Source: an uncultured Oscillospiraceae bacterium (GTDB lineage: Bacteria > Bacillota > Clostridia > Oscillospirales > Ruminococcaceae). From it: DNA of 30,957 bases. The notes under the pieces were generated by a model, which saw only the letters and a program-made list of their open reading frames with translations, had not been told where the DNA came from and did no database searches. This document shows positions 14,335 to 20,734 of the stretch, in pieces (the first letter of the stretch is position 1; every line of letters starts with the position of its first letter). The stretch spans positions 1 through 30,957 of the forward strand of contig CAKSWY010000028.1 in NCBI GenBank assembly GCA_934513685.1, written 5' to 3'. The position numbers were made by a program, and so were the translations under genes.

Positions 14335-15165
14335 TTACCGGTTGATGATGATCTGAACGTGCTTCAGGGTGAGAATGTCCTCGCCGGGCTTCACCACCGC
14401 CACGGTGGTTTTTCCGCTGGCCTCGGGCACCAGCTCCTGCACGGTGCCCACCAGAATGTCCGCCGGGAACACCTCGCCCAGACCGGTGGTAATGATCTCA
14501 TCCCCCACGGTGGCCAGCGTGTCGCGGGGCAGGCCGGTAAAGGTGGTCAGCCCGTCGCCGCTGTAGGCGCTGTCGCCGGTGAGAATGCCGTTGTCCCGGG
14601 TGCGGCTCACCACACCCGCGGCGTTCAGGCTGGGGCTGAGAATGGTCAGCACCTTGGAAGAGGTCAGCCCCGGCTCCAGCACAATGCCCACCAGGTAGCC
14701 CTTATCGCTGACCACCACATCGCCTTTTTTCACATCGTTCAGCGTGCCCACGTCCACGGTAAAGCCGCCGAACTGATCCAGCGGGTCCCGCCCGATGACA
14801 AAGGCCGAGGCGTACTCAAACTCCGGGTTCTGCTCCCGGATGTTGTTCAGGTCCCGGAAGGCTTCGTTTTCCGCCTTCAGCTTGTCGTAGTCCACCAGCT
14901 GCTGGCGCAGGTCGTAGTTTTCCTGCTTCAGCTGCTCGTTCTCCTCCACGATGGAGTCGTACTCGGCGTATTTGGTCACCACGCCCGACACGCCCTCGCT
15001 GAGCAGCGCGCCGATCTTCTGAAACGGCACGGCCGCCGCGCCCAGCAGTTCCTGCGGGGCACTGGTCAGCCGGTTGTTGGCGCCGGCCCAGGCCATCATG
15101 CCCGCCAGAACCACCGCCAGGGCCACCAGAATCTTGAATTTAGCAGTGGAGAAAAAGTCTTTCAC
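14335..15165 (-). CDS. mreC: Rod-shape protein MreC, GTG start
   Basis: MreC links the MreB cytoskeleton to PBP2 outside the membrane. I chose the GTG at 15165 because GGGGG lies about 7 bases upstream and it gives 276 residues, the family norm. An in-frame ATG far upstream would add some 60 Arg/Pro-rich residues translated from structured intergenic DNA. Residues 9-27 form the single membrane helix. Next comes a coiled coil (about 60-105, rich in Glu/Gln/Leu), then the two beta-barrel domains with segments such as VVSDKGYLVGIV, ILTGDSAY and ITTGLGEVFP. Upstream is a 229-base gap after mreB holding a structured element, so its expression may be uncoupled from mreB. Confidence 0.93.
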   Translation of the reverse strand: MKDFFSTAKFKILVALAVVLAGMMAWAGANNRLTSAPQELLGAAAVPFQKIGALLSEGVSGVVTKYAEYDSIVEENEQLKQENYDLRQQLVDYDKLKAENEAFRDLNNIREQNPEFEYASAFVIGRDPLDQFGGFTVDVGTLNDVKKGDVVVSDKGYLVGIVLEPGLTSSKVLTILSPSLNAAGVVSRTRDNGILTGDSAYSGDGLTTFTGLPRDTLATVGDEIITTGLGEVFPADILVGTVQELVPEASGKTTVAVVKPGEDILTLKHVQIIINR

Positions 15166-15394
15166 TGCGCTTCCCCCTTTCCGGGTGTTGCGGTTTTTGG
15201 GGTAAATGCAAAGCGCGGGCGGGGCCGGCTGGCCGCGCCCGCGCTTGCACCGGCGCCAAACCGATGCAACTGCATTTACAAAGTTTCGATCACTTTCCCG
15301 TTCTTCCGGGGCGGCAAGGCCGGCGGGCCGAATGGGAAAGCGCCTCAAAAAAGCCGTTTTTCAAAGCAAACGAAACCCGGCTCTTTTTTCTTCA
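15166..15394 (-). ncRNA. Structured mreB-mreC intergenic region, candidate three-way junction
   Basis: On the minus-strand transcript, outer arms GTAAATGCA and TGCATTTAC (15279-15271 and 15210-15202, 9 perfect pairs) enclose two adjacent hairpins. One is 7 bp with one G-U pair (15267-15261 with 15253-15247). The other is 16 bp with a single mismatch (15246-15231 with 15226-15211) and a 4-base loop. Only three unpaired bases sit at the junction. A further imperfect stem (15293-15303 with 15330-15340) lies nearer mreB. It could be a cis-acting leader of mreC, an RNA-processing site or a small palindromic repeat element. No known RNA family is recognised. Confidence 0.45.
15347..15382 (-). terminator. 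Weak terminator-like stem after mreB
   Basis: On the minus strand AGCCG (15382-15378) pairs with CGGCT (15356-15352) over a long loop and runs into six Ts. The short stem suggests partial termination between mreB and mreC at most. Confidence 0.35.
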
Positions 15395-16411
15395 TTAGAA
15401 ATGGCTGCTGTTGGAATCCAGCACATCGCCCAGTTTGTCGATGTGATCCAGCACCGCGCCGCTGCCCAGGGCCACGCAGTCCAGCGGGGTCTCGGCAACG
15501 TGTACGTCAATGCCGGTCTCGGTGGAGATCAGCTGATCCAGGCCGCGCAGCAGGGCGCCGCCGCCGGACAGGGTGATGCCGTGGTCGATGATGTCGGCGC
15601 TCAGCTCGGGCGGGGTGCGCTCCAAGGTCTCCTTCACAGCATCCACAACCTTGTACAGGCTCTCGGACAGGGCCTCGCGGATCTCCTCGCTGCCGATGGT
15701 GATGTTCTTGGGCAGGCCGTCCACCAGGTTGCGGCCCTTGATCTCCAGGGTGGTCTCCTCCTCCAGAGGATAGGCCGAGCCGATCTGGATCTTGATGTCC
15801 TCGGCGGTGCGCTCGCCGATCAGCAGGTTGTACTTGCGCTTGATGTATGCAATGATGGACTGGTCGAACTCATCGCCGCCCACGCGCACACTGCGGCTGG
15901 CCACGATGCCGCCCAGGCTGATCACGGCCACCTCGCTGGTGCCGCCGCCGATGTCCACGATCATACTGCCGGTGGGCTCGCTGATGGGCAGGCCCGCACC
16001 GATGGCCGCGGCCATGGGCTCTTCAATGATGCTCACCTGGCGCGCACCGGCCCGCAGGCTGGCCTCACGCACAGCGCGGCGCTCCACCTCGGTCACGCCG
16101 GAGGGAATGCAGATGACCACACGGGGGCCAAAGAACTTATTGCTGCCGCACACCCGCTTGATAAAGTAGCTGAGCATATTGGCAGTAATGTCGTAATCGG
16201 CGATCACACCGTCCTTCAAAGGTCGAACGGCCACAATGTTGCCGGGGGTACGGCCGATCATGGCCTTGGCTTCCTGACCCACGCCGCGCACGTCGTCGGT
16301 CTTGGTGTCCACAGCCACCACGGAGGGCTCCCGCATGACGATGCCCTTGCCGCGCAAATAAACCAGGGTGTTCGCAGTACCCAGATCAATGCCAATGTCC
16401 TTGTTGAACAT
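15395..16411 (-). CDS. mreB: Rod-shape determining actin homologue MreB
   Basis: MreB polymerises on the inner membrane face and guides side-wall synthesis. The 338 residues are standard length. ATP-binding motifs are visible: phosphate-1 IGIDLGTANTLVY at the N-terminus, phosphate-2 IVDIGGGTSEVAV in the middle, and the adenosine motif ITLSGGGALLRG near the C-terminus. The IIEEPMAAAIGAG stretch is typical. AAAGGAG lies about 9 bases before the ATG. It has its own strong promoter in the gap after maf, with a GC-rich leader of about 150 bases. It heads mreBCD-mrdA. Confidence 0.97.
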   Translation of the reverse strand: MFNKDIGIDLGTANTLVYLRGKGIVMREPSVVAVDTKTDDVRGVGQEAKAMIGRTPGNIVAVRPLKDGVIADYDITANMLSYFIKRVCGSNKFFGPRVVICIPSGVTEVERRAVREASLRAGARQVSIIEEPMAAAIGAGLPISEPTGSMIVDIGGGTSEVAVISLGGIVASRSVRVGGDEFDQSIIAYIKRKYNLLIGERTAEDIKIQIGSAYPLEEETTLEIKGRNLVDGLPKNITIGSEEIREALSESLYKVVDAVKETLERTPPELSADIIDHGITLSGGGALLRGLDQLISTETGIDVHVAETPLDCVALGSGAVLDHIDKLGDVLDSNSSHF

Positions 16412-16475
16412 AATTGTTATACTCCTTTTTCCTCTCTATACGGCTCTTGTTCCGGCAGCCGGCCGGCCCAAAAGC

Positions 16476-16510
16476 GCAGAGCCGCCGCCCCCACGCGGCA
16501 CAAGCTCTGC
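16476..16510. repeat. GC hairpin in the mreB leader
   Basis: GCAGAGC and GCTCTGC (16476-16482 with 16504-16510) form perfect arms, with a further inner GCCGC/GCGGC pairing. A second GC-rich hairpin lies nearer the transcription start (around 16517-16555). Both would be in the mreB leader RNA. Confidence 0.4.
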
Positions 16511-16570
16511 TTTATATGCCCCTTCGCGGCCGGCCCGGCCGCAGAAGAGGGCACCTAGTTGCACAGCTTT

Positions 16571-16599
16571 ATTATAACCGCAAGGGGCTGCCTTTTCAA
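16571..16599 (-). promoter_or_regulatory. Promoter of the mre operon
   Basis: On the minus strand, -35 TTGAAA (16599-16594), a 17-base spacer and a perfect -10 TATAAT (16576-16571). The likely start is about 155 bases before mreB. Confidence 0.8.
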
Positions 16600-16626
16600 C
16601 GCTAAAGGCCGTTTTTTTCACTTTCT

Positions 16627-17190
16627 TCAAATTTTTTCCACAATTTTTACCAGTGCCCGTGCAACCCTGCTTACCGGAAAACCCATCACATTGTAATAAC
16701 AGCCTTCCAGCCCCTCACAGAAGGCCGCCGCTCCGCCCTGAATGGCATAGGCGCCCGCCTTGTCATAGGGTTCGCCGGTGGCCGCATAGGCCTCCAGCTG
16801 GGCTTCCTCCACGGGGTAAAACTTCACTTTGGTGGTCACGGTGAACCGCTCTTCCCCGCCGGGGTAGGCGATGCACACGCCGGTGTGCACGTGGTGCTGT
16901 GCGCCGGAAAGGGCACGCAGCATCCGCAGCGCGTCCTCGTGGTCCTTGGGCTTGCCGAACACCCGGCCCGCGTAATCCACCACCGTGTCGCAGCCGATCA
17001 CAATGTCCTCGGGGTGTTGGGCCGCCACCGCCCGGCACTTGGCGTCCGCCAGGGCCTGGGCCAGTTTGGCCGGGGTGGGTGCGGTGATGGCCGTCTCGTC
17101 CACCTGGCTGGTTTCCACCGTAAAATCTTTGGTAATAAGGCTCAGCAGCTCCCGTCTGCGGGGGCTGGCCGATGCCAGGATCAATGCCAT
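16627..17190 (-). CDS. maf: Maf-family nucleoside triphosphate pyrophosphatase
   Basis: Maf proteins hydrolyse non-canonical or modified nucleoside triphosphates (such as dTTP, UTP or methylated forms) to monophosphates and affect septation when overproduced. The 187 residues carry the N-terminal LILASASPRRRELL motif, the SQVDET segment, the catalytic GCDTVV (Asp68) and the C-terminal AGAYAIQGGAAAF motif. AAAGGAG precedes the ATG at 17190, which removes a long upstream in-frame stretch. It lies between dut and mreB, the usual Maf-mre neighbourhood in Firmicutes. The substrate class (YhdE- or YceF-like) is not settled by eye. Confidence 0.94.
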   Translation of the reverse strand: MALILASASPRRRELLSLITKDFTVETSQVDETAITAPTPAKLAQALADAKCRAVAAQHPEDIVIGCDTVVDYAGRVFGKPKDHEDALRMLRALSGAQHHVHTGVCIAYPGGEERFTVTTKVKFYPVEEAQLEAYAATGEPYDKAGAYAIQGGAAAFCEGLEGCYYNVMGFPVSRVARALVKIVEKI

Positions 17191-17371
17191 GGGATGCTCC
17201 TTTTCTGAAAATGGGCGGCACACGCCGGAACCACTCTGGGGTTCAGTGTACCGCGCGCTTGAATCATTTTGGCATCCGCCGGGCCCGTTCCTTTTACTGG
17301 TACGAGCTGGGCAGACGGAATATTTCAATTTCTGTGTCGATTTTTGCCGCTGCTTCAAAAGACAGGGCCGC

Positions 17372-17815
17372 TCAGCGCCCGGTGGAGCCAAAGCCCCCCG
17401 CGCCCCGGTCGGTCTCGTCCAGCGTGTCGGCCTGCACAAAGGCGGCCTGCGCCACCGGCAGGATCATCAGCTGGGCCAGCCGCTCGCCGGGCTGGAGGGT
17501 ATAGGTCTCACTGCCCAGGTTCACCAGCCCCACCTGAATCTCTCCCCGATAGTCGGAGTCAATGACGCCCACACCGTTGGAGAGGGCCAGCCCGTGCTTC
17601 ACCGCCAGGCCGCTGCGGGCGCACACCAGCGCCACATACTCCGGCCCGGGCAGCTGAATGGCCAGGCCGGTGGGCACCATGGCCCGCCCCATGGGGGGCA
17701 GGGTCAGGGGCGCATCCAGCACGGCGCACAGGTCGGCCGCCGCCGCACCGGGCGTGGCGTAAAAGGGGGCTTTTGCCCCGGGGCGGGTCAGGCGGAAACG
17801 AACGGTGGGAATCAT
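17372..17815 (-). CDS. dut: Deoxyuridine 5'-triphosphate nucleotidohydrolase (trimeric dUTPase)
   Basis: The enzyme hydrolyses dUTP to dUMP and pyrophosphate, keeping uracil out of DNA and supplying dTMP synthesis. All five motifs of the homotrimeric family are present: AAAADL (24-29), CARSG (66-69 region), GVIDSDYRGE (83-92) with the catalytic aspartate, GERLAQL (110-116) and the C-terminal GAGGFGSTGR that closes over the substrate. At 147 residues it is standard. The ATG at 17815 was chosen because GAGAGG lies about 8 bases upstream; an ATG 33 bases earlier has no such site. It follows the U32 gene by 42 bases, likely in the same transcript. Confidence 0.95.
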   Translation of the reverse strand: MIPTVRFRLTRPGAKAPFYATPGAAAADLCAVLDAPLTLPPMGRAMVPTGLAIQLPGPEYVALVCARSGLAVKHGLALSNGVGVIDSDYRGEIQVGLVNLGSETYTLQPGERLAQLMILPVAQAAFVQADTLDETDRGAGGFGSTGR

Positions 17816-17857
17816 AACAGAACCTCTCTGAAGCAGCGTTGCTTTCATTAAAATGAG

Positions 17858-19909
17858 TTAGGCCGTACCCTTAAAATACAGCCCGCGGGTGAACTCCCGG
17901 TCAAAAGGGGCACGGTTTGCGATCATCTCCAGCACCTGGGCCGCGCGCTGAGGGTTTTCCAGCGTGAAGTAGGCCAGGCCGAAGTCCACCGGCAGGGCGC
18001 CGGGCTTGTCGCCCATGTAGATGGGCACCGGGTTGTAAATGGTGCGCACACCCAGGCCGCACCGCACCTGGAACACCTTGTTCTTCCGGTCGGTGAGGGT
18101 GCCGCGGCCGTTGCAGCTCTGGCAGGTGTGCCGGTTGTGCAGCGGGCAGGCCCGGGTGATCATCAGGGGCATATGGCCATAGATCATGGCCCCGCTGGGC
18201 ACGCCGGGGGCAATGTACGCCATGTCGGCGGCGGTCACCTCCGGCAGGATCACCAGGCTTTTCAGCCCCAGGGCCGCATACTGGCGGGCCGCCAGATGGT
18301 TGGTGATGTTCAGCCCGAAACCGCCGGTCATCGGGGTGGCAAGGCCCCGGCCCAGCTCAAGGTGGGCCAGGTTGCCCGCCTCAAAGGCGGCAAAGCCCAG
18401 GTCGTCCGCCTCTTCCATGCGGCGGCGGGTGTCCGCCTCCAGCACGCCGAACATCACCCGAGGCAGTTCCAGCGTGACCTTATGGCTCAGTTCGGCGGGC
18501 ACCTCCCCCGCCTGGGCAATGGGCAGCGTAATGCCGCCCAGCTTTTCGGCCCATTCCGGGGGCACCTGGCCCCAGCGCTCAAACCGGGCGCGCAGGCCGG
18601 GATGCACCGGCACCGTGCGGCGCACGGGGGGCTTGGGCTGCACCCCGGTGCAGGGAATCGGCGTCAGCTTCTCCCGCTGGGCCAGCAGATCTTCCAGCAG
18701 GATGCGGCGCAGCTCGTTCCACTCGCTGCCGGGCAGGTAACCCGGCTCGCCCTCCACCGTCAGCCCACCGAACACAAAGGGCGTGCCGCCGGTTTTGCCC
18801 AGCGCCCGCTCAATGCCGGGGCGCTGGTCGGTTTTGGCAGGCTGCGGCTGGCTGCGGCTCACGGCGCTGGCCGTGTGGCCCTGGCCGTCGTCCGCGGTCA
18901 GCTCCAGCCCCTCCGGCTTTGCGCAGAGGGCAAACTGAACCGGAATGCGGGAGTACTCCCGCCGGTACAGCTCCCGCAGGCCGGGCAGGGCCGCCTTGCT
19001 GGCGGCGGTGTCCTCCTGGGTGCGCACGCCGAACATCGTGCCGTCGATCTTTCCGTCGTACCAGCCGCTGGTAAAGCCGGAGCGGGAGAACGCATTCTCC
19101 AGCAGCTGCTTGTCGTAGGGTTTCTGTTCCCGGGCAGCCCGGCAGGCGGCCACCGCGGCGGCCACGTACTCGGGGGTGCGCAGGCGGCCCTCGATCTTCA
19201 CGCTCACCACGCCGGCCTCCATCAGCTCGGGGATCTTATCCACCAGCGACAAGTCCTTCAGGCTCAAGTGGTAGCCCTCCTTCGCGCCGTCGGCGGCAAA
19301 GGGCAGGCGGCAGGTACCGGCACAGCTGCCCCGATTGCCGCTGCGGCCGCCCAGAAATGCGCTCATGTAGCACTGGCCGCTCACCGACATACACAGCGCG
19401 CCGTGGATGAAGCATTCCAGCTCAATGGGACTTTCGGCGGCAATGCGGGCGATCTCCCGGCCGCTCAGCTCCCGGCTGAGAATGGCCCGGGAAAAGCCCA
19501 GCCGGGCCAGTTCCTTCACGCCCGCCAGGCTGTGCACGCTCATCTGGGTGGAGCCGTGCAGCTCCAGCCCTGGGGCCACCCGTTTGGCCAGAGCCGCCGT
19601 GGCCATGTCCTGCAGGATCACCGCGTCCGCACCGGCTGCGGCCACCGCCCGGATGGCATCGGCCAGGTCCTGCACCTCGCCCGGGTACACCGTGGTGTTC
19701 AGGGCCACGTGCACCCGCACGCCGCGCCCGTGGCAGAAGGCCACCGCGTCCTTCAGGGTCTCGGCGGTAAAGTTGCCTGCGCTTTTCCGGGCGTTGAAGC
19801 CGGAAAAGCCCAGATACACCGCGTCCGCGCCGCTGTACACGGCCGCACGCAGCATCTCCTCGTTGCCTGCCGGGGCCAGAATCTCCAGCGGGGTGTTCCG
19901 GGCGCTCAA
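17858..19909 (-). CDS. U32-family peptidase/RNA hydroxylation protein, long form
   Basis: The U32 family was named for collagenase-like peptidases; better-studied members (TrhP, RlhA) hydroxylate tRNA uridine-34 or 23S rRNA. The 683-residue form has the N-terminal barrel start LEILAPAGNEEML and STQMSVHS at about 120-127. The family signature at 165-183 has its E..F..G..C....G.C..S pattern and is followed by further Cys residues (196, 200) likely involved in metal or Fe-S binding. The C-terminal part (DUF3656-like and beyond) has a second Cys group CPLHNRHTCQSC. Its ATG overlaps the zapA stop (ATGA), so the two are translationally coupled. Which of the known activities it has cannot be decided here. 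Confidence 0.9.
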   Translation of the reverse strand: MSARNTPLEILAPAGNEEMLRAAVYSGADAVYLGFSGFNARKSAGNFTAETLKDAVAFCHGRGVRVHVALNTTVYPGEVQDLADAIRAVAAAGADAVILQDMATAALAKRVAPGLELHGSTQMSVHSLAGVKELARLGFSRAILSRELSGREIARIAAESPIELECFIHGALCMSVSGQCYMSAFLGGRSGNRGSCAGTCRLPFAADGAKEGYHLSLKDLSLVDKIPELMEAGVVSVKIEGRLRTPEYVAAAVAACRAAREQKPYDKQLLENAFSRSGFTSGWYDGKIDGTMFGVRTQEDTAASKAALPGLRELYRREYSRIPVQFALCAKPEGLELTADDGQGHTASAVSRSQPQPAKTDQRPGIERALGKTGGTPFVFGGLTVEGEPGYLPGSEWNELRRILLEDLLAQREKLTPIPCTGVQPKPPVRRTVPVHPGLRARFERWGQVPPEWAEKLGGITLPIAQAGEVPAELSHKVTLELPRVMFGVLEADTRRRMEEADDLGFAAFEAGNLAHLELGRGLATPMTGGFGLNITNHLAARQYAALGLKSLVILPEVTAADMAYIAPGVPSGAMIYGHMPLMITRACPLHNRHTCQSCNGRGTLTDRKNKVFQVRCGLGVRTIYNPVPIYMGDKPGALPVDFGLAYFTLENPQRAAQVLEMIANRAPFDREFTRGLYFKGTA

Positions 19910-20250
19910 TGCTGCTGCCCCTTCATCTGTTCGATCTGGCGGCGCAGCCGGGCGATCTCCTGCTGAGCCTCCTGAGTGGCCAGGCGGGCCTTGGCCGCAT
20001 CCTCCAGATAATCCCGCACCTGGCCGCGCATATTGTCGGCACTCATGGTGGCCTTGCGCAGTTCGTCCAGGTAGTCCAGCGCCTTCAGCACGGCCGCACC
20101 AGTCACGCTGATGGCCTGATTCTTGGTCATCAGCTCATTCATATCCTCATCCAGACGGGTGCCCAGCTCCTGCACGTAGCTCTCCTCGTCCTCCGAAACG
20201 ATCACATAGTTGGCCCCGCAGATGGTCAGCTTCACACGATTGGCAGCCAT
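19906..20250 (-). CDS. zapA: Cell division protein ZapA
   Basis: ZapA bundles FtsZ protofilaments at the division site. The 114-residue protein has the short N-terminal beta domain (NRVKLTICGANYVIVSEDEE), the helical ALDYLDEL segment, and a C-terminal coiled coil rich in Gln/Glu/Arg (about 78-112). The length fits the Gram-positive type. AAGGAGGA precedes the ATG. It is the first gene after a strong promoter and overlaps the U32 gene by four bases. The zapA-U32 pair is a frequent Firmicutes arrangement. Confidence 0.92.
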   Translation of the reverse strand: MAANRVKLTICGANYVIVSEDEESYVQELGTRLDEDMNELMTKNQAISVTGAAVLKALDYLDELRKATMSADNMRGQVRDYLEDAAKARLATQEAQQEIARLRRQIEQMKGQQH

Positions 20251-20377
20251 GGGTCTTCCTCCTTTTTCCGGTTCACATTTTCATTCTGTGGTTCGCCGCA
20301 TGGAATGCAGCGCTTCAAACCGGCGGCCGGGCGCGGCGGCGGCAAACCTGCCGTTTTTGCCCCGCACCGGCCGTCGT

Positions 20378-20406
20378 ATTGTATTTTTATCCGCATAAAT
20401 TGTCAA
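20378..20406 (-). promoter_or_regulatory. Promoter of zapA operon
   Basis: On the minus strand, a consensus -35 TTGACA (20406-20401), a 17-base spacer and -10 TACAAT (20383-20378), about 130 bases before zapA. Confidence 0.82.
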
Positions 20407-20612
20407 ATTTTCGCACAGGGCGAACATCTGGGCATATGCAGTTTTATTATAGTATAAAAACCACGGCGGGGAAAGCCTGCGCCGCAAAAAAGTTTGCCGC
20501 CCGTTCAAAAACGCCGCGGCTTCGTTGTTTCAGCCGGTCCTTCCCTGCGCCATATTTGCGCAGTTTGCCCGGTTTGACGGCCCTGAAACATCTGTATGCC
20601 GCCAGATTTTTC

Positions 20613-20641
20613 TTGAAACCCCGGCTCATATCCCCTATAAT
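20613..20641 (+). promoter_or_regulatory. Promoter of glgP
   Basis: TTGAAA (20613-20618), a 17-base spacer and a perfect TATAAT (20636-20641) lie 93 bases before the glgP start. It is one of the two strongest promoters in the window. Confidence 0.82.
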
Positions 20642-20669
20642 AAGCAATGCAGGCCGCGTTTGTTTGGTA

Positions 20670-20702
20670 CGGCCCGCGGGACATAGGGGGAGAAGCGGGC
20701 CG
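20670..20702 (+). promoter_or_regulatory. Hairpin in the glgP leader
   Basis: CGGCCCGC (20670-20677) and GCGGGCCG (20695-20702) form a perfect 8-bp stem in the leader, 20 bases before the ribosome site AGGAG (20723-20727). There is no T run, so it is not a terminator; it may stabilise the message. Confidence 0.4.
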
Positions 20703-20734
20703 CCACCCCGCCCGCAAAAGTTAGGAGTGCAGAC

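Larger units (their letters stand above)
20251..20734. other. Divergent intergenic region between zapA and glgP
   Basis: These 484 bases hold no convincing gene. They contain the minus-strand zapA promoter (20378-20406), the plus-strand glgP promoter (20613-20641), an AT-rich near-palindrome GTTTTATTATAGTATAAAAAC (about 20438-20459), a CTGCGC/GCGCAG dyad (20545-20563) upstream of the glgP promoter, and a leader hairpin (20670-20702). The middle, about 20460-20610, shows nothing else I can name. Confidence 0.6.

Noticed and set aside
14335..15348. Longer MreC starting at an upstream ATG
   Set aside because: It would translate the structured intergenic element; a GTG at 15165 with a GGGGG site gives the normal MreC length.
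16627..17439. Longer Maf protein with about 83 extra N-terminal residues
   Set aside because: The extension is unlike any Maf protein, and a good ribosome site directly precedes the ATG at 17190.
18128..19966. 612-codon open frame opposite the U32 gene
   Set aside because: Antisense shadow with Ala/Gly/His/Gln-rich product and no motif; the U32 reading is strongly supported.
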